A DNA stretch of 64,000 bases from Bacteroidota bacterium. Lineage in GTDB: Bacteria; Bacteroidota; Bacteroidia; Chitinophagales; Chitinophagaceae. Below are positions 6,420-15,800 of this stretch, in pieces. The notes under the pieces were generated by a model, which ran no database searches, was not told the DNA's origin, and worked only from the letters and a program-made list of their open reading frames with translations. The stretch covers positions 1-64,000 of the forward strand of contig VGGV01000002.1 in the NCBI GenBank assembly GCA_016868455.1. Reading direction: 5' to 3'. Positions within the stretch are counted from its first letter, which is position 1. The number at the start of each line of letters is the position of its first letter. A program made the position numbers and the translations under genes.

Positions 6420-7823
6420 TTATCCGTTCATACTCGCCAAAAACTCTTCGTTGCTCTTGGTGCCTTTCATCCGGTTCTGCAGTTCCCGCATGGCTTCTTC
6501 TGAGTTCATATCGGTGAGATAAACCCGCAGCAAGTTCATCCGCTGCAGTACATCTTTTTCCAGCAACAGGTCATCGCGGCGGGTGCTGGATGCAACAATA
6601 TCAATGGCGGGGAAAATACGCTTGTTGGAAAGCTTCCTGTCAAGCTGCAGTTCCATGTTACCGGTTCCTTTAAATTCTTCAAAGATCACCTCGTCCATTT
6701 TACTTCCAGTATCCACCAAGGCAGTAGCTATGATGGTCAGGGATCCGCCTCCTTCAATTTTACGGGCAGCGCCGAAAAATTGTTTGGGTTTTTGCATCGC
6801 ATTTGCTTCTACTCCGCCGGACAATACTTTGCCGGATGCGGGAGCCACGGTATTATGTGCACGGGCAAGGCGGGTGATGGAGTCAAGCAGAATCACCACA
6901 TCATGTCCGCACTCCACCAAACGTTTGGCTTTTTGCAAAGCGATGGTTGAAACCTTCACATGTTTTTCAGCCGGTTCATCAAAAGTGGAGGCGATTACTT
7001 CTCCTTTTATGCTGCGTTCCATATCCGTCACCTCTTCGGGCCTTTCATCCACCAGCACCACCATCAGGTAACATTCCGGATGGTTGGCTGCAATGGCGTT
7101 GGCCACGGCTTTCAGCAACATGGTTTTACCCGTTTTGGGCTGCGCCACAATCAATCCCCGCTGGCCTTTGCCAATCGGCGTAAACAGATCCATGATGCGG
7201 GTTGATAAATCGGAAGGCACTGTAAAAAGGTTCAGCTTTTCATACGGGAACAAGGGTGTCAGATAATCAAAAGGAACCCGGTCCCTGACTTCTTCAGGAG
7301 TTTTGCCGTTAATGGTATCCACCTTCAGCAGGGCGAAATATTTTTCTCCCTCTTTGGGCGGGCGAACAGCGCCGTAAACAGTATCTCCCGTCTTCAGTCC
7401 AAATAATTTGATCTGCGAAGGGGAAACATATACATCATCCGGCGAGGACAGATAGTTGTAGTCCGACGAACGAAGAAAACCATACCCGTCGGGCATCATT
7501 TCCAGAACGCCTTCGCTGAGAATTACCCCGTCAAACTCCACATTAAACTGTTGTTCCCTTCGGGGAGGATACACTTTGGGAACGCCTTGCTGCTGGGCTT
7601 CAGTCACCGGCTGGGCAGTTGCCGCTGCAATGATCCCGGCAACATCACTGTTCTCGGTTTCGGTTACCGGCTCTTCAGCCAATACCGGCACTTCTGAGCT
7701 TTCTTCATCTGTGGTTTTAGCGCCGTCGCTTAAACCCTGGCGTAAAGGTTTGCGTCCTCTTTTTGCAGGAATTGTTTTTTCGTCGTCTGACGGATTCTGA
7801 CGGGTCGCTTTTTTTACAGGCAT
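6420..7823 (-). CDS. rho: Transcription termination factor Rho, main body
   Basis: A 467-residue reading frame containing nearly all of Rho, the hexameric RNA-dependent ATPase that ends transcription. Visible parts are a charged, disordered N-terminal stretch; the cold-shock-like RNA-binding domain ([16 protein letters not shown]); Walker [12 protein letters not shown]; Walker [15 protein letters not shown]; and the C-terminal [11 protein letters not shown] segment. The true N-terminal domain ([11 protein letters not shown]) is encoded by the overlapping upstream frame 7814-8092. ATG 7823 overlaps the end of that frame, so Rho is made either by reinitiation, by a -1 shift at the A7 run, or the split is an error. 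Confidence 0.93.
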   Translation of the reverse strand: MPVKKATRQNPSDDEKTIPAKRGRKPLRQGLSDGAKTTDEESSEVPVLAEEPVTETENSDVAGIIAAATAQPVTEAQQQGVPKVYPPRREQQFNVEFDGVILSEGVLEMMPDGYGFLRSSDYNYLSSPDDVYVSPSQIKLFGLKTGDTVYGAVRPPKEGEKYFALLKVDTINGKTPEEVRDRVPFDYLTPLFPYEKLNLFTVPSDLSTRIMDLFTPIGKGQRGLIVAQPKTGKTMLLKAVANAIAANHPECYLMVVLVDERPEEVTDMERSIKGEVIASTFDEPAEKHVKVSTIALQKAKRLVECGHDVVILLDSITRLARAHNTVAPASGKVLSGGVEANAMQKPKQFFGAARKIEGGGSLTIIATALVDTGSKMDEVIFEEFKGTGNMELQLDRKLSNKRIFPAIDIVASSTRRDDLLLEKDVLQRMNLLRVYLTDMNSEEAMRELQNRMKGTKSNEEFLASMNG

Positions 7824-8092
7824 ATTGGTTTTTTTATGTTTGTTTTTTCTTCATCGCCGCTTTCCACCACTGCTTCCTCATGGCTGATGCTGGTAGTGGT
7901 TTTTACAATGCGTTTCCGCTTGCCGTCTTCCGCTGGTTTGGCCCCCTTGGAGCCGGCAATGACCTGGCTGTCGAGAATTTTATAGACTAAATCCTGTTTG
8001 GTCAGTTTTTTGGCATTGGGTATTTTCAGTTGCTCGGCAATATCCAGCAGCTCAGGAACGAGCATGTCGTTCAGTTGGAGAATATCGTACAT
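7814..8092 (-). CDS. rho: Rho N-terminal domain, in a separate overlapping frame
   Basis: Ninety-two residues. The first 45 ([20 protein letters not shown] and on to [16 protein letters not shown]) are the SAP-like N-terminal domain of Bacteroidota Rho, followed by a basic, acidic linker that leads naturally into the linker at the start of the next frame. The frame ends shortly after an A7 run (minus-strand sense, 7829-7835) placed as A_AAA_AAA in this frame. Slipping -1 there would read straight into the main rho frame (T-N-M-P-V-K-K). In other Bacteroidota I know Rho as one continuous protein. Confidence 0.85.
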   Translation of the reverse strand: MYDILQLNDMLVPELLDIAEQLKIPNAKKLTKQDLVYKILDSQVIAGSKGAKPAEDGKRKRIVKTTTSISHEEAVVESGDEEKTNIKKPICL

Positions 8093-8317
8093 ATAAACAG
8101 CTTAAGGTTAATCACTATCCGAAGTAACCAATCCGGGAATTTGAAATTTTGAATTTATATTGAAAGAAACAGGCGGTAAATGTGAGCTAAAGCCTTGGGA
8201 GAACTATACTTATCGGCCTCTTTCTGCTGCAATGATACGGCGAAATCCTGAAAATCAAAAATTTTTGGCAAGGGTCCCCGGGGTTGAAAAGCTTGCCGAC
8301 AGCTGAATTTCAGTAGC

Positions 8318-8325
8318 TATCTTTG
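8318..8325 (+). promoter_or_regulatory. Bacteroidota -7 box TATCTTTG for asnS
   Basis: TATCTTTG ends six bases before the asnS ATG at 8332, implying a very short or absent 5' leader. The rest of the 8093-8331 gap shows no coding signal. Confidence 0.55.
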
Positions 8326-8331
8326 CCCGCT

Positions 8332-9786
8332 ATGTTCAACAAACGAACCAAAATAAAAGACCTGCTTGCACAGAAGCCTGAAGGACAGCAGGTAACCGTG
8401 ATGGGCTGGGTGCGTACTTTTCGCAACAACCAGTTCATTGCCCTGAATGATGGCAGCACGAATAATAACATACAGGTTGTGGCCGGACTGGGCAAGTTCG
8501 GCGACGAATTACTGAAAAGAATAACACTATCAGCCTCGCTGAAAGTAACCGGTACCCTTGACCCCTCACTGGGGAAGGGACAAACAATGGATTTGAATGC
8601 AACTGCTATTGAAGTGCTTGGCGACAGCGATGCAGAAAAATATCCGTTGCAACTAAAAAACAGGCCGACTCTTGAATACCTGAGAGAAAAAGCTCATTTA
8701 CGTTTTCGCACCAATACGTTTGGCTCAGTGTTCCGGGTTCGCCATGCACTGGCATTTGCTATTCACAAATTTTTTAATGATAAAGGATTTGTGTATATGC
8801 ACACTCCCATCATCACCGGCAGTGATGCAGAGGGTGCAGGGGAATTGTTCAGGGTAACTACACTTCCGTTTGATAAACCTCCAAGAAATGATGACGGTAC
8901 CGTAAACTTTAAAGAAGATTTCTTTGGAAAGTCAACCAACTTAACCGTAAGCGGACAACTGGAAGGGGAACTGGCTGCTACAGCCTTTGGTGATATCTAT
9001 ACATTCGGCCCCACCTTCCGGGCGGAGAACAGCAACACCGCAAGGCACCTCGCTGAGTTCTGGATGATTGAACCCGAAATGGCTTTCTATGACCTGGAAG
9101 ATAATATGAACCTCGCTGAAGAGTTCATCAAATACATCATCAAATATGGAATGGAAAATAACCGGGAAGACCTGGAATTCCTTGCACAGCGTTTGGCCGA
9201 AGAAGAAAAACAACTGCCGCAGGATAAGCGCAGCGAAATGGGATTAATAGAAAAACTGGAGTTTGTGCTGAACAACAGTTTTGAAAGACTGACTTATACG
9301 GATGCTATTACGATTTTAAAAGACAGCAACCATAACAAAAAAAAGAAATTTCAGTATGAGATAACCGGCTGGGGCATGGATCTGCAGAGTGAGCATGAAA
9401 GATATTTGGTAGAGAAACATTTTAAGAAACCCGTAATACTATATAACTATCCTGCCGCCATCAAAGCTTTCTACATGCGGCAGAATGATGGCTGCGCCGA
9501 AGGGCAACAAACTGTTGCTGCTATGGACATACTTGCTCCCGGTATAGGTGAAATAGTTGGCGGCTCACAAAGAGAAGAGCGACTGGATAAACTGGAAGCA
9601 AGGATGAAAGAAATGCATATACCTGTTGAAGAAATGTGGTGGTATTTAGATACACGCCGCTTTGGTACCGTACCACATGCCGGCTTTGGCCTTGGTTTTG
9701 AACGCATGGTGCAGTTTGTAACGGGAATGACGAACATCCGGGATGTAATTGCTTTTCCGCGGACGCCGGGGAGTGCTGAATTTTAA
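8332..9786 (+). CDS. asnS: Asparaginyl-tRNA synthetase
   Basis: A class II aminoacyl-tRNA synthetase of 484 residues that charges tRNA-Asn. The N-terminal OB-fold anticodon-binding domain ([20 protein letters not shown]) is followed by the catalytic domain: motif 2 region [20 protein letters not shown] and motif 3 [16 protein letters not shown] near the C-terminus. The ending [17 protein letters not shown] is typical of AsnRS. The TTG three codons upstream lies in the promoter box, so ATG 8332 is chosen. Confidence 0.96.
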   Translation: MFNKRTKIKDLLAQKPEGQQVTVMGWVRTFRNNQFIALNDGSTNNNIQVVAGLGKFGDELLKRITLSASLKVTGTLDPSLGKGQTMDLNATAIEVLGDSDAEKYPLQLKNRPTLEYLREKAHLRFRTNTFGSVFRVRHALAFAIHKFFNDKGFVYMHTPIITGSDAEGAGELFRVTTLPFDKPPRNDDGTVNFKEDFFGKSTNLTVSGQLEGELAATAFGDIYTFGPTFRAENSNTARHLAEFWMIEPEMAFYDLEDNMNLAEEFIKYIIKYGMENNREDLEFLAQRLAEEEKQLPQDKRSEMGLIEKLEFVLNNSFERLTYTDAITILKDSNHNKKKKFQYEITGWGMDLQSEHERYLVEKHFKKPVILYNYPAAIKAFYMRQNDGCAEGQQTVAAMDILAPGIGEIVGGSQREERLDKLEARMKEMHIPVEEMWWYLDTRRFGTVPHAGFGLGFERMVQFVTGMTNIRDVIAFPRTPGSAEF

Positions 9787-9877
9787 GTCTCTTTGATATT
9801 ACCGCCTTCCTTCTTTATTTTTTCATTCACCCGAAGTTTTGGTACATTAACAGTCCCGTTTACCAAAACCCTCTGCT

Positions 9878-9988
9878 ATGAAACTTTTTTTAGTTTCTGC
9901 ACTGTTGTTTTTCTTTTCAGCTGTAACTGCCCAGCAATCACTTCCCCTGATTCAGGAGGCTGTATGTCGTCAAACAAAAGTGTACTAA
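9878..9988 (+). CDS. Short ORF with a signal peptide, possibly truncated gene
   Basis: Thirty-six codons: a clear signal peptide (MKLFLVSALLFFFSAVTAQQ) and then only about sixteen residues (ending EAVCRQTKVY) before TAA 9986-9988. It is either a tiny secreted peptide or the start of a gene whose remainder has been lost. The gap 9787-10333 otherwise contains only the next small ORF, a terminator and the gcvT promoter. I do not recognise the sequence. Confidence 0.35.
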   Translation: MKLFLVSALLFFFSAVTAQQSLPLIQEAVCRQTKVY

Positions 9989-10091
9989 TTGCTAGATAGT
10001 GTTTCTGTTTCTAAATTTAATAACTTTTCCTGTAAAAATAGCTGTCTTCGTTTTTTTATTGATGCTTTTTTAATACGCTCTCTTTCTTTTA

Positions 10092-10214
10092 ATGTTAAAT
10101 AATGGAAACACACTCTTAAAATTAGGACCTTTTAGTCCACTTTATGCTGATGATTTACACTATTGCGACTGGTATGGCTATTGCTACTGGTACAAATACT
10201 GGTATTACTGCTAA
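10092..10214 (+). CDS. Unrecognised 40-residue peptide with a Tyr/Trp/Cys-rich repeated tail
   Basis: ATG 10092 to TAA 10212-10214. The first 22 residues are ordinary (MLNNGNTLLKLGPFSPLYAD), and the last 17 are almost all Y, W and C with an 18-base/6-residue repeat: YCDWYG, YCYWYK, then YWYYC at the end. An intrinsic terminator starts 28 bases after the stop, suggesting a transcription unit ends here. No ribosome binding site or clear promoter is visible. It might be a modified-peptide precursor, a small membrane-active peptide, or the tail of a decayed gene that began at 9878. I recognise no family. Confidence 0.4.
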   Translation: MLNNGNTLLKLGPFSPLYADDLHYCDWYGYCYWYKYWYYC

Positions 10215-10241
10215 TCGAATAAGCCACCCGCTTTCTGCACC

Positions 10242-10270
10242 AAGCCTCCTGTTGGAGGCTTTTCTTTTTT
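10242..10270 (+). terminator. Intrinsic terminator after the small ORFs
   Basis: AAGCCTCC, loop TGTT, GGAGGCTT, then TTCTTTTTT: a perfect 8-base stem with a T-rich tail, upstream of gcvT and downstream of the ORF at 10092-10214. Confidence 0.85.
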
Positions 10271-10309
10271 ATGGCATCTGTAATGGACGGGGTTAAAAAT
10301 AAATTGCTC

Positions 10310-10317
10310 TACATTTG
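10310..10317 (+). promoter_or_regulatory. Bacteroidota -7 box TACATTTG for gcvT
   Basis: TACATTTG lies 16 bases ahead of the gcvT ATG at 10334 and just after the preceding terminator, so gcvT starts a new transcription unit. Confidence 0.5.
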
Positions 10318-10333
10318 CACACAATTTCGCTGT

Positions 10334-11440
10334 ATGAAGAATACTCCTTTTACCGGTAAGCATATGGCCCTTGGCGCTAAGATGGCGGAGTTTGCCGGCT
10401 ACAACATGCCCATTTCCTATTCGGGCATCAATGATGAACATGCAGCGGTAAGAAAGAATGCAGGTGTTTTTGATGTAAGCCATATGGGTGAATTCATCCT
10501 GAAAGGAGAAAATGCACTGGACCTGATACAGCGGGTAACCAGCAATGATGCGGCAAAACTGAAAGCCGGGCAGGCACAATACAGTTGTTTGCCAAATGAA
10601 CAGGGAGGTATTGTGGATGACCTGCTGGTGTATTGTATTGAGGAAAATAACCCGCCTGCCGGACGGGCAGGTGTGTACATGCTGGTGGTGAACGCCAGCA
10701 ATATTGAAAAAGACCGGACCTGGATTCAGAAGTATAATCATAACAATACGGAGACACATAATATCTCCGACAAAACCTGTCTGCTGGCGGTGCAGGGCCC
10801 CAATGCCACTAAAATTTTGCAACCGCTAACGGAAATGGACATTTTGAACCTGAAGTATTACACTTTTGTAAAGGGAAAATTTGCCGGGATGGATAATGTG
10901 CTGATCAGCGCTACCGGATATACAGGGGCAGGCGGTGTGGAGATATATTTTGAAAATAAAGACGGGGCTGCAGATAAAATATGGGAAACTATTTTTGCTG
11001 CCGGCGGCCCGCAGGGATTAAAACCCGCCGGCTTGGCCGCAAGAGATACTTTAAGACTGGAAATGGGATTTTGCCTGTACGGGAACGATATTGATGATAC
11101 CACTTCACCGCTGGAGGCCGGGCTGGGGTGGATCACCAAATTCACCAAGGATTTTACGGCAAAAGAAATTCTGGCAAAACAGAAGGCAGAAGGAGTACAG
11201 CGTAAACTGGTGGGGTTTGAAATGGCGGAGAAAGGCATCCCCCGCCACGGGTATGAAATTACCAGTGCAAAAGGTGAACCGATTGGCCGTGTTACTTCGG
11301 GTACACAATCGCCAAGTTTGGGCAAAGCTATTGGTATGGGGTATGTACGAACTTCTTTTGCGGCCATTGGTACGGACATTTATATCAGGGTGCGGGATAA
11401 GCAGCTAAAGGCAAGGGTGGCCAAGATCCCCTTTGCATGA
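10334..11440 (+). CDS. gcvT: Aminomethyltransferase, glycine cleavage system T protein
   Basis: A 368-residue T protein, which releases ammonia from the aminomethyl-lipoyl H protein and transfers the methylene group to tetrahydrofolate. Typical features: [20 protein letters not shown] at the start, [23 protein letters not shown] and the C-terminal barrel ([20 protein letters not shown]). Residues NPPAGRAG (around residue 108-115) replace a short loop and are encoded by a GC palindrome (10651-10671), apparently an in-frame repeat insertion. ATG 10334 matches the conserved N-terminus. GcvP and GcvH are not in the window. Confidence 0.95.
   Translation: MKNTPFTGKHMALGAKMAEFAGYNMPISYSGINDEHAAVRKNAGVFDVSHMGEFILKGENALDLIQRVTSNDAAKLKAGQAQYSCLPNEQGGIVDDLLVYCIEENNPPAGRAGVYMLVVNASNIEKDRTWIQKYNHNNTETHNISDKTCLLAVQGPNATKILQPLTEMDILNLKYYTFVKGKFAGMDNVLISATGYTGAGGVEIYFENKDGAADKIWETIFAAGGPQGLKPAGLAARDTLRLEMGFCLYGNDIDDTTSPLEAGLGWITKFTKDFTAKEILAKQKAEGVQRKLVGFEMAEKGIPRHGYEITSAKGEPIGRVTSGTQSPSLGKAIGMGYVRTSFAAIGTDIYIRVRDKQLKARVAKIPFA
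10651..10671. repeat. GC palindrome inserted in frame in gcvT
   Basis: CCCGCCTGCC-GGA-CGGGCAGG sequence, a CCTGCC/GGCAGG family member, translated as PPAGRAG. The same peptide is encoded by another family member at 58072-58092 in ricT. Confidence 0.7.
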
Positions 11441-11473
11441 TTTTTGAATACTAAGATCTCATTCTTGATTACT

Positions 11474-11950
11474 ATGCCAACGATTCATTTAACCACATTT
11501 ATCGCTGCCCCCTCGGAAGTGGTTTTTGACCTGAGCCGTCACATTGATTTGCACAAAGAGTCAATGTCGAACTTTAAGGAAGAAGCAGTGGCCGGTACAA
11601 GGTTCGGGTTGATTGAAAAGGATGAAACTGTTACCTGGCGGGCAAAGCACCTTTTTAAAACCCGGTTGCTTAGGACGAAGATCACTGAAATGAAAAAACC
11701 GGAAATGTTTGTGGACGAGCAGGCGCAGGGAGATTTTAAGATGATGAAGCATGAACACTATTTTAAGCCCTGTGACAACGGTACCATTGTTATAGATCTC
11801 TTTCACTTTGAATCGCCCTATGGCGTTTTAGGCCGCTGGTTCAACCATCTTTATCTTACCCAATACCTGCGCCGGCTGATAGAACAGCGGAACAAGACCA
11901 TTAAGACCTATGCAGAAAGCGTAAGGTGGAAGAAGCTGCTGATAAAATAA
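11474..11950 (+). CDS. SRPBCC-family ligand-binding protein
   Basis: About 158 residues from the ATG at 11474 (PTIHLTTFIAAPSEVVFDLS). The opening strand and helix (FIAAPSEVVFDLSRHIDLH), followed by alternating strands and a long C-terminal helix (YLRRLIEQRNKTIKTYAESV), are typical of START-like SRPBCC proteins, which bind hydrophobic ligands or act as chaperone-like cyclases. The specific ligand is unknown. A TTG at 11444 would add ten residues unlike the family. It lies 33 bases after gcvT and may be cotranscribed with it. Confidence 0.7.
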   Translation: MPTIHLTTFIAAPSEVVFDLSRHIDLHKESMSNFKEEAVAGTRFGLIEKDETVTWRAKHLFKTRLLRTKITEMKKPEMFVDEQAQGDFKMMKHEHYFKPCDNGTIVIDLFHFESPYGVLGRWFNHLYLTQYLRRLIEQRNKTIKTYAESVRWKKLLIK

Positions 11951-11980
11951 TTTTCCAAAAATCATTATCTGCTGTTCCGT

Positions 11981-11988
11981 TATTTTTG
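11981..11988 (+). promoter_or_regulatory. Bacteroidota -7 box TATTTTTG for comB
   Basis: TATTTTTG, 12 bases ahead of the comB ATG at 12001. Confidence 0.45.
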
Positions 11989-12000
11989 CCTCATTAGATT

Positions 12001-12726
12001 ATGAGCACAAAACCATTCTTATATACATCTCTCTCTCCGGCCCTGCTTCATTTATACAATCTCAGCAACAGCGCGGTGGTTATCATCGATGTATTCCGGG
12101 CCACTTCCACTATTGCTGCAGCTTTACACAACGGTGCCAGGTGTGTGATTCCGGTTGATTCGGTACCCAAAGCCATCGAGATCAGCAAGAGTATTGACGG
12201 TATTGCTGCAGGTGAAAGAGACGGAAGAATAGCCGAAGGTTTGCAGCATGGTAACTCGCCGCTTGAGTATACCCATGAGTTCATCCGTGATAAAACACTG
12301 GTGCTTACCACCACCAACGGCACCCGGCTGCTGCAGATGGCGCTGGATAAAAATGCTGATACCATCATTTCCGGTTCGTTCCCCAACCTGTCGGCGGTTT
12401 GTGATTTTTTGGTGGCCGAAAAAAAGAATGTGGTGCTGGGCTGTGCCGGGTGGAAAGACCGCTTTAACCTGGAAGACACATTATTTGCCGGCGCCGTTAT
12501 TCATCATGTGAAAAATAAGTTTGCCATTCACTGCGACAGCTCGTTGATGGCAGAAACCATGTATGCAAGGCATAAATCAAACCTGGTTAAGTTTGCCCCG
12601 CAGCTTACCCATTATCACCGCCTGGTGGAAAGATTCGGGCTGATAGAAGATATCAAATTTTGCCTGACGCCCGATATAGCTGATGTATTGCCGGTGTATA
12701 ATGACGGAAAACTTGTTCCGAAATAA
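12001..12726 (+). CDS. comB: 2-phosphosulfolactate phosphatase (ComB family)
   Basis: A 241-residue ComB-like, Mg-dependent acid phosphatase. Landmarks are VVIIDVFRATSTIAAAL, AAGERDGRIAEGLQHGNSPLEY, the TTTNGTRLL segment and GCAGWKDRFNLEDTLFAGA. In methanogens ComB makes sulfolactate for coenzyme M. In Bacteroidota its role is less certain, and a link to sulfolactate or sulfonolipid metabolism is only an inference here, since no other sulfonate gene is nearby. Confidence 0.88.
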   Translation: MSTKPFLYTSLSPALLHLYNLSNSAVVIIDVFRATSTIAAALHNGARCVIPVDSVPKAIEISKSIDGIAAGERDGRIAEGLQHGNSPLEYTHEFIRDKTLVLTTTNGTRLLQMALDKNADTIISGSFPNLSAVCDFLVAEKKNVVLGCAGWKDRFNLEDTLFAGAVIHHVKNKFAIHCDSSLMAETMYARHKSNLVKFAPQLTHYHRLVERFGLIEDIKFCLTPDIADVLPVYNDGKLVPK

Positions 12727-12825
12727 AAAACCCTGTAAGATACTCCTTTTTTTCTTCTGTTTAACGGGGAAAGGATTATTTTTTTATTTCTTTCTTTTTA
12801 CAAGGAAATACGCATTACATTCTTT

Positions 12826-12833
12826 TACTTTTG
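12826..12833 (+). promoter_or_regulatory. Bacteroidota -7 box TACTTTTG for the SNF2 helicase
   Basis: TACTTTTG, 48 bases upstream of the ATG at 12882 in an AT-rich gap. Confidence 0.4.
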
Positions 12834-12881
12834 CCGATTGTCTTTTTTGGAATCTGTTATTTGTTCTTGTGATTTGTATTT

Positions 12882-15800
12882 ATGGCCTTACCCCACCTTA
12901 TCAAGTACGTCTATACCCATGGAACGGACGAAGTGATCCAAAGAGGAAAAAAAATACATGCTATCGGGTTTGTGGAGCTGGTGGAATATGACGACCTGTT
13001 TGGCTCCGCTGTATTTCGTGTAAAAGATGACAGCTACTCTACCTTTTACAAAGTATATATCCAAAAATTTAAAGATCCGAAAGCAACTACTTTACGCTGC
13101 GCCTGCCCCTACAATCTCGGTGATATTTGCCGGCATGAGGCGGCTGCGCTGTTCCAGTTGCAGGAAATGATTGACCGGGGCCATCTGCAATCAGAAGATA
13201 TCAAATACGATCAGCGGCATACGGTGGCCAAAATGAAAACCATTGACCTGAAAACCCTGCGCCTGCTTTCATCGCCCGAAGCTTTGCAGGCTGCTGAAAC
13301 TTTTTTGCGTACCAACAAGGCAGGAATAGAATATGCAGAAAATGAAACGGTGAAAGCTTCTGTAACGCTGGATGGCAAAGAATACAAAGTGCTTATCAGG
13401 AAAAACGAAGAAAGAAACTTTGATACCAGCTGTGATTTTGAAGAAGAGGACCATCCCCTTTGTCTGCCCAAACTGATTGTTTTTCTGCAATTGCTCAATA
13501 CATATGGGGCCGGGTACTTCGACAGCATCCGAAATTGGGACAAAGAGAAAAACAAACTGCTGGAAGTTTATGGATATTCTTTGAACGACGATCTGAAAGG
13601 TAAATTTGAATTTGTTTATAAAGACGGGAAACCTTTTTTACGGGTGCTGGATGCCCGTATTAAACGGGTGGCTCCTGTAGCTGCCCCGTTAAGACCGGTA
13701 TTGATTCCCGAAACAGAAAGCAAACAGGAGGAGCAGCTGCCTCCGGCAGAAATAACAGAAACCGTCTTCTCACAAAAACTCGGAATCGTATTCAACTTTA
13801 ATAAAAAAAGCTATCCCCGTTTCACCCTGGATGTAGTTATGGGTGAGCCCAATGATGCAAACAACGGGTTTGCCGGAACGGTAGAAAAAATTGACATCAG
13901 CCGGTATGTAAATACCGAATGTCTGTGTGAAAGTGACAAAGAACTGCTGACCATGCTGCGCAAATTGCAGGAGGGAGAAATCAATAAATACATCAGCAGA
14001 AACTCCCCGTTCTCGGGTATTTGGGAAAATATCATCCATCATGAAGAAGATGACCTGCCCGATGAAACCAAAGAACTGATGGCAGAATACCTGCTGCCCA
14101 AGCTGAAGAAATTATTTTCTGATTCAGCCGAGAGTTTTTTTGTCTTTCTGTTGCCTGAAAAAAAAGCATTCAAGACCCACAACCTGGTGCCGCTGCAGTT
14201 GCAGACAGAACTGGCAAGGCCTCATTTTATTGTAAAGAAGAACTCTAACTTCAGCATACAATGCCGTGTGAAAGCAGGCGGAATGGAGTATGATCTGAAT
14301 GATAACGAAAGCCCCAGCCCGCTCTTTTTTCTCTACAACCAGCAGTCTTATCTGTGGCAGAGCAATGAGATAATTCAATTGATGGAAAAATTTTTGCCTT
14401 CCGGTAAAATGAGTATCCCGGCTGATGAATGGAGCAAGACGCTCTACCAGTTCCTGATACCGCTGGCGAAGGAACATAAAGTGGATTTTGACAGATCACT
14501 GGTGCAGGAAATAAAAGACGGCAACCCGGAGGTGAACCTATTCCTGCTTGAAAAGGGCGAGTACCTGGTGTTTCAGCCTTCCTTTTCTTACAAAGGATAT
14601 GAAACAAGGGCAAAGGACCGGGATGAAGTGGTGGTGCCGCAGGGGGATAAGGTACTTATTGTACACCGGAACCGGGAGAAAGAAAATGAGTTTATCCGGA
14701 AACTCCAGAACCTGCACTCCAGCTTTATTTATAACGAAGACTCTGCTTCGCTTGCATTAAAAGGAGCGGATGTATTGAAAAACAACTGGTTCTTTTTGTT
14801 TGTGGATGCGATGAAGGACATGAAGACGCCGGTATTTGGCTTTGAAGCGCTGAAAAATTTCCGCTTTAACACGGCAAGGCCACAAACCAAAATCTTCATC
14901 AGCAGCAATACAGACTGGTTTGATGCCAAGGTGGATATTGTATTTGGCGACCAGCAGGTAACTGTGGCAGAAGTAAAACGGGCATTGGCCAACAAGCAGC
15001 AATTTGTACAATTGAACGATGGCACTTTTGGTATTTTGCCGGAAGAGTGGCTGAAAAAATATTCGTTGTTGTTTCGGGTGGGGGAGGGCAAGGCCGATTT
15101 ACTCAAATTGTCCCGCTACCATCTGAGCGTGGTGGACGAGCTGTATGAAACAAGAGACGAAGAAGAGCTGGTGGTTCAGCTGGAAGAAAAATATGCCAGC
15201 CTTAAAGAATTCAATAAAATAAAAGAAATAGAACCATCCTATAATCTGAAAATGGTGTTACGACCCTACCAGGTAGCGGGTTTTCAGTGGCTTAATTACC
15301 TTACTGAGATCAAATGGGGCGGCATTTTGGCCGATGATATGGGTCTCGGAAAAACAGTGCAGGCTCTTTCATTCCTTGAACATTACCGGGGAGAAAAGGG
15401 GAAACTGAAATCGCTGGTTGTCTGCCCCACTACACTTATTTATAACTGGGAAAATGAAATAAAAAAATTTACACCCAAACTTACTTACCGCATCCACCAC
15501 GGCCCGATGCGTACAAGGGTAAAAGAAGAACTGCTGGACCATGAGATTACCATTACCACCTATGGCACCCTACGCAGCGACATTAAGTTGCTGATGAGTG
15601 TTGAGTTTGATTATGTGATACTGGATGAGAGCCAGGCCATTAAAAATCCGTCGAGCAAAGTGGCCAGGGCATCCTGCCTGCTGAATGCAAGGAACCGCCT
15701 GTGTATGAGCGGCACGCCGCTGCAGAATAATACGTTTGATATTTTCGCCCAGATGCATTTCCTGAATCCCGGTATGCTGGGAACCATGGAATTTTTCCGG

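Noticed and set aside
10211-10822. 203-codon frame on the minus strand
   Set aside because: Mostly antisense to gcvT, which is unambiguous; no family features.
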